Shown here: in pieces, positions 21,675-30,227 of the stretch
Layout: each line of letters starts with the position of its first letter
How positions within the stretch are numbered: position 1 is the first letter of the stretch
Translations under genes and position numbers: made by a program
NCBI GenBank assembly: GCA_963632825.1
Contig: CAVGWF010000037.1
Location: 1-40,114 of the forward strand
Length of the DNA: 40,114 bases
Reading direction: 5' to 3'
Source of the DNA: F23-B02 sp963632825
GTDB taxonomy: Bacteria > Bacillota > Clostridia > Oscillospirales > Oscillospiraceae
Notes under the pieces: generated by a model
Database searches by the model: none
The model's input: only the letters and a program-made list of their open reading frames with translations
What the model was told of the DNA's origin: nothing

Positions 21675-21715
21675 ATGTGCCTCCGTTAAGCAATGTATCT
21701 GCCGCCGATCGACAG

Positions 21716-21830
21716 GAGTATATACTCACGTCAGCCGACGGTACCATTATACTATAAGCGGTGCGTATTAGCAAATCCTTATATTTTAAACGCCGTCAGG
21801 ATTGAATTTTGTCGGGTATTGTAATATAAT
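21716..21830. promoter_or_regulatory. Divergent promoters between the two tandem ATP-grasp genes
   Basis: Plus strand: TTGAAT (21802-21807), 17 bases, TATAAT (21825-21830). Minus strand: TTGCTA (21769-21774), 17 bases, TATAAT (21746-21751). A perfect 12-base palindrome GAGTATATACTC (21716-21727) lies in the minus-strand leader. Both ATP-grasp genes can thus be controlled from one short region. Confidence 0.7.
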
Positions 21831-21886
21831 ACGGAAGTTAAAATGGATATTTGCGCGTAATTCGCAGCAAAGAGAGGAGCGGCAGT

Positions 21887-24136
21887 ATGGGTATATCAGC
21901 AAGGATAAAACGAGAGGTGTTTATCCGCCCATGGCTGAGACAGGGTTATTCAAGGCGCCTTGCCAACTCGTATTATAAAAGGGTGTGCAGAGATCTGAAG
22001 ACCGATAACGGCGTTTCGGCGGCGGATAAGAAATGGGCGCACGAGCATAAGTACTTCTCCGACAGCATCGCGAAGTATGACCTAAAAAACACTCCGGACA
22101 AATACATAACCGATCTTGACTATATGTACCTAAAGCCCTTCAACAACAGCTTCACAAAGTGGGTGCGGGATCTTGTTACGGCAAACAAGGTGCTCATAGA
22201 CTACCGCGAGCATCTGCCGAGGCTGTATTTCAATATCATCGAGCGTGAGGGCAAAAAGATATTTTTGCCGATAGACACCATAGAGCGTGCCTACGGTGAG
22301 AATTATGACGATTTCATAAGGCTTCTCGATGAAAAGGGCGAGCTTATAATAAGGCCCGACCGTTTTTCGGCTTACCGCAGTGCATACAGGATAGTGCGCA
22401 TCGGCGATAACAGCTACAAGCTGTATAACGATGAGATATGCCGGGTGCGCATGTGGATGCACGGGAACGATTATGACAGGGACTATCTGCTCAGCGAGGA
22501 GCTTCCAGAGGATCTGCCCGAGGAGTTTGTACCCAACCCATGCCGGAGCGGCAGCTATGACAGAGACAGCCTTTATGAGCTCATCTCCACCTTTAAGTAC
22601 GGCTATGTAATAGCCGAGCCCTATCGCGTAAGACCAGAGGATATGGGCATCATACGCATCTATGCTGCCAACGAAAAGCTCAGGGATACAAAGCTTCTGG
22701 ACTTTTATTACACCCGTCTTGACGGCGATAAGGTAAACTGCCGCGCCGTGACGCCCGACGGAATGCTCGACGGCGCAAGGCTCAGACAGTGGGACGAGAT
22801 ATGCCGCACGGTGAGTGAAATTTCGCATTTTATAAGCGAGATCGAGTATTTCTCCGTCAGCGTTATCCTGACGGAGGACGGCTTTGTCGTAGATTCAATC
22901 GACACGAATCCCGAGCTTCCGCCGATAGCGCACAGCGAACGCCTGAACGACTATCTGCTCGCAAGGCTTGAGAAAAAGCGCGAAACGGTGGTCGTAACGC
23001 GCGAAAAGTGGTTCAAGGCGTTTAAGGACAAGCGCTTTAAGGCATTCGTGCGCTGGTTCTGCCGTCCGGGTATGCGCTCGTATATGCAGAAGCTGTGGTT
23101 CAGCTCCGTGTGGGACGATCTGCTGCACAATAAGGGAACGACTCTCGGTCAGAAGCTGTGGTGCTATAGGCGCGGGTTCCTGTCCTACAGAATAAAGCAA
23201 TATGGGCTCACGAAGGATAACTACGGGAACTTTCTTTCGGATTACCAGTACCACTGGCTCAACAGAATAAACAACGGCTGTCAGGCATGGATAAACGACA
23301 AAACGACGACACGATATGTGTTCGAGCCGTATAAGCAATATTTCGCAAAGTATTACTACGACATTATAAAGGTAGAGGGCGAGACCTGCATAAAGGCGCT
23401 TCAGGATATTCCGGAGGGCTACGGAGCATCGTTTGAGGAGATGTTCAGACTGCTGCGTCAGGAAAAGCTTCTCGCACTCAAGCCGTCCTCCGGAACTCAC
23501 GGCGACGGGTTCTACCGCATGGAGTATGCCGGCGGAAGGTATCTCATAAACGGCGAGGAGATGACCGAGGACGGGATAAGCCGTATGATAGAGTCGTTTA
23601 AGTCGATATACATTATCACCGAGTACCTGTTCATGCACCGTGAGCTTAAAAAGATATACCCCAATTCCGTCAACACCATCCGCGTTGCGGTCGTGAACCA
23701 GTCGGCATACGAGCCAAGGATAATGCAGACATATATGCGCATCGGCTCCTCGGCTACGGGCTTTACCGACAATGTCGGCTACGGCGGCATATGCGCGAAG
23801 ATCGACATACCCACGGGACGCTATTACTGCGCAGAGCGGATAATCGGCCATAAGTTCACGCCCTGCCCTATACATCCGGACACCGGCGTTGAGATAGAGG
23901 GCGTTGTCCCCAACTGGGAGCTCATGAAAAAGGGAATAACCGATATATGCAATTTCATGCCGGAGCTCGAGTATCTCGGCTTTGACATTGCGATAACCGA
24001 CGACGGATTTAAGATAATAGAGATAAATATACATCAGGACCTGCACAAGGTAGCCGAGCACTCCGAGGAGTTCAAAAAATTCTTCCGCGATAAGCTCGCG
24101 CTCAAGGCACAGAAATACGGCCTGAAAAAATGGTAA
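21887..24136 (+). CDS. Tandem ATP-grasp protein B (sugar-transfer-associated type)
   Basis: A 749-residue paralogue of protein A with the same two-half design. The C-terminal half (~430-749) is intact: FLSYRIKQYGLTKDN, LALKPSSGTHGDGFYRMEY, TIRVAVVNQ, CPIHPDTGVEIEGVVPNW and FKIIEINIHQDLHK. The N-terminal half (~40-375) shows the KKWAHEHKYFSDSIAKYDL and YLKPFNN equivalents, but ELIIRPDRFSAYRS and VVDSIDTNPEL replace the ATP-binding Lys loop and the EIN motif, so it is probably non-catalytic. The start is the ATG at 21887 with GAGGAG 7 bases upstream. It heads an operon with the carboxyethylornithine-synthase-like gene, 13 bases on. Confidence 0.82.
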   Translation: MGISARIKREVFIRPWLRQGYSRRLANSYYKRVCRDLKTDNGVSAADKKWAHEHKYFSDSIAKYDLKNTPDKYITDLDYMYLKPFNNSFTKWVRDLVTANKVLIDYREHLPRLYFNIIEREGKKIFLPIDTIERAYGENYDDFIRLLDEKGELIIRPDRFSAYRSAYRIVRIGDNSYKLYNDEICRVRMWMHGNDYDRDYLLSEELPEDLPEEFVPNPCRSGSYDRDSLYELISTFKYGYVIAEPYRVRPEDMGIIRIYAANEKLRDTKLLDFYYTRLDGDKVNCRAVTPDGMLDGARLRQWDEICRTVSEISHFISEIEYFSVSVILTEDGFVVDSIDTNPELPPIAHSERLNDYLLARLEKKRETVVVTREKWFKAFKDKRFKAFVRWFCRPGMRSYMQKLWFSSVWDDLLHNKGTTLGQKLWCYRRGFLSYRIKQYGLTKDNYGNFLSDYQYHWLNRINNGCQAWINDKTTTRYVFEPYKQYFAKYYYDIIKVEGETCIKALQDIPEGYGASFEEMFRLLRQEKLLALKPSSGTHGDGFYRMEYAGGRYLINGEEMTEDGISRMIESFKSIYIITEYLFMHRELKKIYPNSVNTIRVAVVNQSAYEPRIMQTYMRIGSSATGFTDNVGYGGICAKIDIPTGRYYCAERIIGHKFTPCPIHPDTGVEIEGVVPNWELMKKGITDICNFMPELEYLGFDIAITDDGFKIIEINIHQDLHKVAEHSEEFKKFFRDKLALKAQKYGLKKW

Positions 24137-24149
24137 AGGAGCAATGAAA

Positions 24150-25133
24150 ATGAAAACCATAGGATTTCTTATAAGCCATAAAAACGGCGAGGGCAGACGC
24201 GCACTGCTGCCCGGGCAGCTTGGTGAGATAAAAAATGTCAATAGGCTGTATTTCGAGGAGGGCTACGGCGAAGCCGTCGGCGCTTCCGACGATGAGTACC
24301 GTGCAAAGGGAGCGAACATCGTTTCCCGAGATGAGGCTCTTGCCTGCGATATCATAACCGATGTAAAGCTCGGCGATGCCGACTATCTTGATGCAATATC
24401 CGACAGCAAGATCATGTTCGGCTGGGCGCACGCCGTGCAGAACATAGATTTTACAAGTGATATGATCCGCAAAAAGCACACCGTCGTCGCATGGGAGGAG
24501 ATATTCGAGCACGGCAGATACATCTTCTACCGCAACCGCGAGGTCGCGGGCGAGGCGGCGGTGATGCAGGCATTCCGCTACTGCGGTAAAATGCCGTACG
24601 ACACGCGTGTCGCCATTCTCGGCAACGGTCAGACGGCAAAGGGCGCCATGCGCATCCTGCACGGTCTGGGCGCGAAGGTCGATGTCTACAGTCACCGCCT
24701 TGAGAAGCTTTTCCGCAGGAATATGTTCGACTACGATGTGCTCATAAACTGCGTCATGTGGGATACCTCACGCACGGACAGGATAATCTATAAAGAGGAT
24801 CTCAAAAAAATGAAGTCCGGAACACTCATAATAGATGTGAGCTGCGATCCGTATCTCGAGATAGAGACCTCCCACCCGACGACGATAGACGACCCCGTGT
24901 ACACTGTTGACGGCGTTGTGCACTATGCCGTTGACAACACTCCGGCAATGTACCCCATCACCGTTACCAAGGTGCTCAGTGAGGGGCTTGCAAAGTACAT
25001 CGATACCGTTATTGAAAAGGATTTCGACAAATACCCCGAATCGCTCAGGAAGGCGACCGTTATAAAGGACGGCGTTATCCGCGACGAGCGTATCGCGGCG
25101 TTCAGAAGGAGCAGAGGAGTATTCTGCGAGTAA
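24150..25133 (+). CDS. N5-(carboxyethyl)ornithine synthase-like dehydrogenase (AlaDH/PNT family)
   Basis: A 327-residue NAD(P)-dependent enzyme of the alanine dehydrogenase/transhydrogenase N-domain family, closest in my reading to N5-(carboxyethyl)ornithine synthase, which reductively joins pyruvate to a side-chain amine of ornithine or lysine. Expected residues are present: Arg in GEGRRALLP and Lys in ITDVKLGDA (pyruvate binding), His in FGWAHAVQN, and the Rossmann motif VAILGNGQTAKGAMRIL. It is shorter than true alanine dehydrogenase (~370). The ATG at 24150 has AGGAG 8 bases upstream; one at 24144 is too close. It follows tandem ATP-grasp B by 13 bases. Substrate identity is inference; saccharopine-dehydrogenase-like or other opine enzymes are alternatives. 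Confidence 0.72.
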   Translation: MKTIGFLISHKNGEGRRALLPGQLGEIKNVNRLYFEEGYGEAVGASDDEYRAKGANIVSRDEALACDIITDVKLGDADYLDAISDSKIMFGWAHAVQNIDFTSDMIRKKHTVVAWEEIFEHGRYIFYRNREVAGEAAVMQAFRYCGKMPYDTRVAILGNGQTAKGAMRILHGLGAKVDVYSHRLEKLFRRNMFDYDVLINCVMWDTSRTDRIIYKEDLKKMKSGTLIIDVSCDPYLEIETSHPTTIDDPVYTVDGVVHYAVDNTPAMYPITVTKVLSEGLAKYIDTVIEKDFDKYPESLRKATVIKDGVIRDERIAAFRRSRGVFCE

Positions 25134-25146
25134 ACGGAGATGCAGC

Positions 25147-26103
25147 ATGACTGACGGCTACGGCAGAAAAATTGAATATCTGCGCATGTCTGTGACCGAC
25201 GGCTGCAATCTGCGCTGCCGCTACTGTATGCCGCCGGACGGTATGGCGGAGTGCCCGTGCCGGACGGCGATGAGCGCCGACGAGCTTGTCGAGATAGCCC
25301 GCGCGGCAGCCGGGCTCGGCATGAGAAAGCTGCGCATAACCGGCGGCGAGCCGCTGGTAAGAAACGATATACTTCCCCTCGTGCGCGCTCTCGGCAAAAT
25401 AGACGGTATTGAGGATATGAGCATGACGACAAACGCAACGCTGCTCGCCCCGTGTGCAGAGGAGCTGTATGACGCCGGCATACGCCGGATAAATATAAGC
25501 CTCGACACGCTGGTTCCTGAAAAATACGGGCAAATAACCCGAGGCGGAAGGCTCGCGGACGCGCTTTGCGGCATACATGCCGCACTCAATGCGGGCATGA
25601 GCCCCGTTAAGCTGAACACCGTTTTGATAGGCGGGTTTAATGATGACGAGATAGAAGCTCTTGCCGGGCTTACGCTGCGGTATCCGGTGCAGCTTCGGTT
25701 CATAGAGCTCATGCCCATCGGCAATACGGGGGATTTTCCGGAAAGTGCGTATCTGCCGAACGTCGTTGTGCTTGAGCGCCTGCCGCAGCTTATGCCGGTG
25801 CCGAGCGAAAGGCACGGCGTTGCGCGGCTGTTCAGACTGCCGGACGCAAAGGGAGAGGTGGGGCTTATAAGTCCCTTGAGCAGCCATTTCTGCGCCGAGT
25901 GCAGCCGTCTGCGCCTGACTGCCGACGGCTGTCTGAAGCCGTGTCTGCACTCCGCCGAGGAGCTTCCGGTGCGCGGACTGCACGGCGAGGAGCTGAAAAG
26001 GGCGATAATGACCGCGGTGTCGCACAAGCCGGAAAAGCACGGCGCGCTCTCGGCGACCGAGCGCAGTGAGGCACGGCGCAGCATGTACCGTATAGGAGGC
26101 TGA
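25147..26103 (+). CDS. moaA: GTP 3',8-cyclase (molybdenum cofactor biosynthesis)
   Basis: A 318-residue radical-SAM enzyme for the first step of molybdopterin synthesis, GTP to 3',8-cyclo-GTP. The N-terminal cluster motif is CNLRCRYCM. RITGGEPLVR binds SAM. The C-terminal second cluster is CAECSRLRLTADGCLKPC. It ends with the family's C-terminal Gly-Gly (RIGG). Length and both clusters are complete, so it should be active. GGAG precedes the ATG by 7 bases. It follows the carboxyethylornithine-synthase-like gene by 13 bases and the MOSC gene follows by 3. No other molybdopterin genes lie in the window. Confidence 0.93.
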   Translation: MTDGYGRKIEYLRMSVTDGCNLRCRYCMPPDGMAECPCRTAMSADELVEIARAAAGLGMRKLRITGGEPLVRNDILPLVRALGKIDGIEDMSMTTNATLLAPCAEELYDAGIRRINISLDTLVPEKYGQITRGGRLADALCGIHAALNAGMSPVKLNTVLIGGFNDDEIEALAGLTLRYPVQLRFIELMPIGNTGDFPESAYLPNVVVLERLPQLMPVPSERHGVARLFRLPDAKGEVGLISPLSSHFCAECSRLRLTADGCLKPCLHSAEELPVRGLHGEELKRAIMTAVSHKPEKHGALSATERSEARRSMYRIGG

Positions 26104-26106
26104 AGA

Positions 26107-26541
26107 ATGGCTAAGATAGCTGCAATTTGCATAAGCGATGTGCGCGGGATACAAAAGCACGAGATACCCGCGGCGCATCTTCGTAAGGACTGGGGTATTG
26201 AGGGCGACGCCCATGCGGGAAACTGGCACAGGCAGGTGAGCCTGCTTTCGGTGACCAGCGTCGCAAAGCTTCAGGAAAAGCTCAGCTTTGAGCTCAGGCA
26301 CGGTGCCTTTGCGGAGAATATCCTCGTTGAGGGCATGGCGGTGCACACGCTGCCGGTAGGTACCCGGCTGCGCATAGGCACGGCGCTGTGCGAGGTCACA
26401 CAGATCGGCAAGGAGTGTCACAACGACTGCGCGATACGCAAGGCCGCAGGAGACTGCGTTATGCCGCGCGAGGGCATATTCGTAAGGGTCCTTGAATCCG
26501 GCGATGCCAAAGCCGGAGACGAAATTACCATAGAAAGCTGA
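26107..26541 (+). CDS. MOSC domain protein
   Basis: A 144-residue single MOSC domain. The family binds molybdenum cofactor or sulfur carriers. The stretch GIEGDAHAGNWHRQVSLLS and the conserved Cys in GKECHNDCAI are diagnostic. Stand-alone MOSC proteins often sit in molybdopterin operons in Clostridia and may act in cofactor sulfuration or trafficking; the exact job is not known. GGAGG precedes the ATG at 26107, partly inside the end of moaA, which it follows by 3 bases. It is followed at once by a terminator. Confidence 0.88.
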   Translation: MAKIAAICISDVRGIQKHEIPAAHLRKDWGIEGDAHAGNWHRQVSLLSVTSVAKLQEKLSFELRHGAFAENILVEGMAVHTLPVGTRLRIGTALCEVTQIGKECHNDCAIRKAAGDCVMPREGIFVRVLESGDAKAGDEITIES

Positions 26542-26583
26542 AAAGCAGCACTCCCACACCGACGGTCGGGGGAGTGCTGCTTT
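26542..26583. terminator. Bidirectional terminator after moaA-MOSC
   Basis: AAAGCAGCACTCCC (26542-26555) pairs exactly with GGGAGTGCTGCTTT (26570-26583), 14 bp. It also faces the convergent DivIVA-like gene. Confidence 0.8.
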
Positions 26584-26606
26584 AACATTTGCTGCGGCGC
26601 CGTAAA

Positions 26607-27053
26607 TTATTTGTCCAGAGCCATATCCATGAGCGCCTGCTTTATTCTGAATACCTGAGTTGCCTGCGCAACGGTGAGATCGTCGAGCTGCTTGTTGAGC
26701 CTGTCGATGGCATCCATCTGCGATGCCGAGAGCCCCGCTGCCGCGGGCTTTTTCTGCGCGACTATGCCCTCGGCCTCATGCCGGGCATCGTCGATTATCT
26801 CCTCGGCGCGGCGCTTTGCCTCCGCCTCCGCGCTCTCCGCGCGCTTCTGCACCTCAAGCAGGAGCTGAGCCATTTTTTCCTTTGAGGCATCTATCTGCTC
26901 AAGCTCGGCGCGCAGGCGCTCGTTCTCCTCGATGATCTCATTCGCAGCCGCCCTTATCTCGGCCATTTTTGCGTCGACCTTGCCGGCATTATAGTACTTC
27001 TGCTTTGCTATATCAAAGCTTATATCGTTGAAAAAATCCATTGTTACCGCCAT
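26607..27053 (-). CDS. DivIVA-like coiled-coil protein
   Basis: A 148-residue cytosolic protein, mostly coiled coil (~28-95: EIIEENERLRAELEQIDASKEKMAQLL...AEAKRRAEEIIDDARHEAEG). The N-terminus FFNDISFDIAKQKYYNAGKVDAKMAEI resembles the DivIVA membrane-binding entry (FxxxxxGYxxxxVD) only loosely. The C-terminal part is a shorter helix. A role in division-site or envelope organisation is a guess from the fold. GGAGG precedes the ATG at 27053 by 7 bases. Alone on its strand, convergent with moaA-MOSC. Confidence 0.55.
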   Translation of the reverse strand: MAVTMDFFNDISFDIAKQKYYNAGKVDAKMAEIRAAANEIIEENERLRAELEQIDASKEKMAQLLLEVQKRAESAEAEAKRRAEEIIDDARHEAEGIVAQKKPAAAGLSASQMDAIDRLNKQLDDLTVAQATQVFRIKQALMDMALDK

Positions 27054-27159
27054 ATCGGACCTCCGCTGAGCTTTTACATTCCTTATCCAATATAGCAGAA
27101 TTACATAAAAATTTCAATCAAGTTTTACGGACAAAAAACGGCATTTTGTTATAAAAGTG

Positions 27160-27188
27160 TTGACAAACTGTGAACTTATTAATAAAAT
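27160..27188 (+). promoter_or_regulatory. Promoter of the coiled-coil membrane protein gene
   Basis: TTGACA (27160-27165), 17-base spacer, TAAAAT (27183-27188). Confidence 0.75.
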
Positions 27189-27244
27189 ATTAATAATCGT
27201 GCGCAAAGACGCAGCGGAGAGAATATATATTTAAGGGGAGAAAC

Positions 27245-28630
27245 ATGAAGAAATCAGCTCTTACCACCATTATCAGCATCCTGCTTGTACTTGCGGGTGT
27301 GTTTGCGCTTGCCGCGGCCGGCTTCGGCGTGAAGGACGGTCTTGCGATCAAGAAGTATAAGGAAGACGACGCAAAGGCAGCGGATGTTGTCGGTGATCTT
27401 GAAAAAGCCATAGCTGCGCTCAAGGCAAACGAGGAGGACTACCTCGAAGGTATAGGCACATATAATAAGGGCCTGAGCGACTATGCCGCCGGTCAGCAGG
27501 CTTATGATGCCGGCAAGGCGGAGCTAAGTCAGGGCTATATGGACTATGAGGCGGGCAAGAAGGCTCTGGAAGAGGGCAGAGCCAAGATCGCCGAGGGTCA
27601 GGCAACGATAGACGCAAATACGGACGCATATAACGAAGGCAAGGAGCTGCTTGCAAAGATCGAGCCGCTCATGCCGTATCTTGAGCAGTATGTTCAGCTC
27701 CGCGACGGTACCGTTGCGAATCTGCCCGGCTTTGACAGTGCCCAGGCATGGTTTGTGAGCATTGTCCGGCCTCTGGCATCCCGCCTCGGTCTTGATATCC
27801 CTGCCGATGTCACCGATTTTCCCGCATATATGCAGAATATGGTGGCGGAGGGCAAGGCGATGCTCAAGCAGTATGAGGACGGTCTTGCAGAGCTTGAAGC
27901 GGGCAAGGCGGAGCTTGCGGCCGGTGAAGCCGCTCTCGCCGATGCGGAAAAACAGCTTGCAGCCGGTGAAGCCGCTCTCGCCGACGGCGCAAACGAGCTT
28001 GCGGCCGGCGCTGCGGCGCTTGCCTCCGGCAAGGCGGATCTCGAGGCGTTCGAGGAAGGCATGGCGCTCGTCGATGAGTACACCATGACCTGCTACAAAA
28101 ATGAACCCATTTACCGCTACAACGGCGATATGGCGGTGCCCGGTCCCGAGCAGCGCCTCGGCGCGGATTTCGATTGGAAGAAGTACGATGAAAACGGCGA
28201 GCTTGTAACTCTGCGCAACGGCGAGCCGTACCTCGACCTCGACAAGTGCCTCGAGGTGTGCAAGAGCTTCCGCGAGTCGGTAGCCGATCATGTTGCGGAT
28301 GTAACCCAGGAGCTCACCATGCGCCTGATACTCTATGTGGTGCTTGCAGTCGCGGGTGTGCTCGGCATAATCGGAGGCATCCTCGGTCTGGTCGGAAAGC
28401 GTTCGGCGGTCGTTTTGGGCATCATGACCGCAGTGCTCGCGGTTGGCTGCAATATCTTCGGACTGCTTACCCGTTATCACGGCTATACATATCCGCTCAA
28501 GGACGGGACCTATTCCGGTACCCTCCAGCTTATCGGCATAATAGTCTTTGCTGCCATTGCGATAGCTTTTGTTATCGTCACCGTATCGGCAAGGAAGGAG
28601 GCTGCAAGAGCAGCCGCCGCAGAGGCATAA
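27245..28630 (+). CDS. Membrane protein with YhgE/Pip-like coiled-coil repeats
   Basis: A 461-residue membrane protein. One N-terminal TM helix (ALTTIISILLVLAGVFALAA) is followed by a long Ala/Glu/Gly-rich coiled coil (~45-135 and ~205-275) with regular Gly spacing as in AAGQQAYDAGKAEL, similar to YhgE/Pip and MMPL-associated repeats. A ~90-residue segment follows, then about three TM helices at the C-terminus (~360-450). The repeat DNA is nearly duplicated at 27919-27947 and 27961-27989, offset by 42 bases. Such topology suggests an extracytoplasmic rod between membrane anchors. Function unknown. It has its own promoter and the region before pncB holds a terminator. Confidence 0.7.
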   Translation: MKKSALTTIISILLVLAGVFALAAAGFGVKDGLAIKKYKEDDAKAADVVGDLEKAIAALKANEEDYLEGIGTYNKGLSDYAAGQQAYDAGKAELSQGYMDYEAGKKALEEGRAKIAEGQATIDANTDAYNEGKELLAKIEPLMPYLEQYVQLRDGTVANLPGFDSAQAWFVSIVRPLASRLGLDIPADVTDFPAYMQNMVAEGKAMLKQYEDGLAELEAGKAELAAGEAALADAEKQLAAGEAALADGANELAAGAAALASGKADLEAFEEGMALVDEYTMTCYKNEPIYRYNGDMAVPGPEQRLGADFDWKKYDENGELVTLRNGEPYLDLDKCLEVCKSFRESVADHVADVTQELTMRLILYVVLAVAGVLGIIGGILGLVGKRSAVVLGIMTAVLAVGCNIFGLLTRYHGYTYPLKDGTYSGTLQLIGIIVFAAIAIAFVIVTVSARKEAARAAAAEA

Positions 28631-28644
28631 TAAAGCATCCGAAT

Positions 28645-28680
28645 GAATTGACACCACGGCCTGCGCCGTGGTGTTAATTC
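28645..28680 (+). terminator. Terminator after the coiled-coil membrane protein gene
   Basis: GAATTGACACCACGGC (28645-28660) pairs with GCCGTGGTGTTAATTC (28665-28680), 16 bp with one G-T, loop CTGC. There is only a short T content after it, so it may work as a long stable hairpin. Confidence 0.7.
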
Positions 28681-28706
28681 ATATAAAGATATTTTAATAA
28701 CGATGG

Positions 28707-28767
28707 TTGCATAAAAATAAATATGTTATATAATCGGGAGTAGTATTCCCTGTGTATGACATACTAC
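28707..28767 (+). promoter_or_regulatory. pncB-niaR promoter with inverted repeat in the leader
   Basis: TTGCAT (28707-28712), 16-base spacer, TATAAT (28729-28734). GTAGTAT (28740-28746) and ATACTAC (28761-28767) are exact complements straddling the likely start site and ending next to GGAGG. This is a good place for the NiaR operator, but I could not match it to a known NiaR consensus. Confidence 0.6.
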
Positions 28768-28777
28768 GGAGGCTATT

Positions 28778-30223
28778 ATGACTGACAGAAAGCTAAACCT
28801 TACCATGCTGTGCGATTACTATGAGCTTACTATGGGCAATGGCTATTTTGACCACGGTATGGGCGACAGAATAACCTATTTTGATGTGTTTTATCGCCAG
28901 AATCCCGATAACGGCGGCTTTGCGATCGCTGCGGGACTTGAGCAGGTGGTAGACTATATCCGCGATCTGCACTTCGACGATGAGGATATAGAGTATCTTC
29001 GCGGCAGAAAAATGTTCTCCGAGGAGTTTCTGGAGTATCTGCGTAATTTTAAATTCGAGGGCGATATATGGGCGGTCCCGGAGGGGACGCCGGTGTTCCC
29101 GCGTGAGCCGCTTATGGTCGTGCGCGCTCCGGCGATACAGGCTCAGCTTATTGAGACCTATGTGCTGCTTGAGATAAACCACCAGAGCCTTATTGCCACA
29201 AAGGCAAACCGCGTCTGCCGTGCGGCGGAGGGCAGAGTGGTGCTCGAGTTCGGATCACGCCGTGCGCAGGGCATCGACGGCGCCGTTACGGGTGCCAGAG
29301 CCGCATTTATCGGCGGCTGCGCGGGTACTGCATGCGCCCTTTCAGACACGCGCTACGGTGTGCCTGCCGGCGGCACCATGGCACATTCGTGGGTGCAGAT
29401 GTTCGACTCCGAGTATGAGGCGTTCAAGGCGTATTGCCAGACCTATCCGACGAATGCAACGCTGCTGGTGGATACCTACAACTCCCTGAAAAGCGGCGTT
29501 CCGAACGCCATCCGCGCCTTTAACGATGTGCTCAAGCCCCTCGGCATAACGAAGTGCGGCATCCGCTTTGACTCGGGGGATATGGCATATCTCACGCGAA
29601 AGGCACGCGAAATGCTTGATGAGGCAGGCTGGACCGAGTGCAGGATAACGGTGTCGAACTCCCTTGACGAGCGCCTCATAACCGAGCTTCTGCTTCAGGG
29701 AGCAAGGATAGACTCCTTCGGCGTCGGCGAGAGGCTCATAACCGCGAAGTCCGATCCGGTGTTCGGCGGCGTGTACAAGCTGTGCGCGGTCGAGGATGCT
29801 CAGGGCAATATCGTGCCCAAGATAAAGATAAGCGAAAATGTCGGCAAGATAACGAATCCCGGCTTCAAAAAGGTCTACCGCTTCTTTGAAAAGGAAAACG
29901 GCATGGCGGAGGCGGATTACATCTGCCTCAATCACGAGCAGGTGGACGATACAAAGCCGCTTGAGATATGCGACCCCGAGGCGCGCTGGAAGCGCAAGAC
30001 GATGGAAAATTTCAGGGCGCAGGAGCTGCTTGTTCCGATATTCAGGAGCGGCGAGCTCGTGTACGATCTGCCGGACCTTGAGGATATCCGCCGCCACTGC
30101 GCATATCAGGTCAGCACGCTCTGGCCTGAGGTCAAGCGCTTTGATTTCCCGCATCAGTACTATGTAGATCTTTCCGAGGAGCTCATGGAGCTCAAGGACG
30201 AAATGCTCAAGGCAAAGAGGTAA
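28778..30223 (+). CDS. pncB: Nicotinate phosphoribosyltransferase
   Basis: A 481-residue enzyme of NAD salvage that joins nicotinate to PRPP (cytosol). Family stretches are LTMLCDYYELTMGNGYF, EINHQSLIATKANRV, EFGSRRAQGIDGAV, PAGGTMAHSWVQMF (the His region of the phosphorylated intermediate), GIRFDSGD and DSFGVGERLITAK. Length fits the long bacterial PncB type. GGAGG lies 7 bases upstream. It is directly followed by niaR, 4 bases on, which suggests that the niacin level regulates this operon. Confidence 0.95.
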   Translation: MTDRKLNLTMLCDYYELTMGNGYFDHGMGDRITYFDVFYRQNPDNGGFAIAAGLEQVVDYIRDLHFDDEDIEYLRGRKMFSEEFLEYLRNFKFEGDIWAVPEGTPVFPREPLMVVRAPAIQAQLIETYVLLEINHQSLIATKANRVCRAAEGRVVLEFGSRRAQGIDGAVTGARAAFIGGCAGTACALSDTRYGVPAGGTMAHSWVQMFDSEYEAFKAYCQTYPTNATLLVDTYNSLKSGVPNAIRAFNDVLKPLGITKCGIRFDSGDMAYLTRKAREMLDEAGWTECRITVSNSLDERLITELLLQGARIDSFGVGERLITAKSDPVFGGVYKLCAVEDAQGNIVPKIKISENVGKITNPGFKKVYRFFEKENGMAEADYICLNHEQVDDTKPLEICDPEARWKRKTMENFRAQELLVPIFRSGELVYDLPDLEDIRRHCAYQVSTLWPEVKRFDFPHQYYVDLSEELMELKDEMLKAKR

Positions 30224-30227
30224 CACG

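Noticed and set aside
22895..24241. 448-residue minus-strand open frame over tandem ATP-grasp B
   Set aside because: Shadow of a well-supported gene; Leu/Ala/His-rich antisense composition with no domain.
25102..26559. 485-residue minus-strand open frame over moaA-MOSC
   Set aside because: It covers two clear genes with intact motifs on the plus strand and has no ribosome site.
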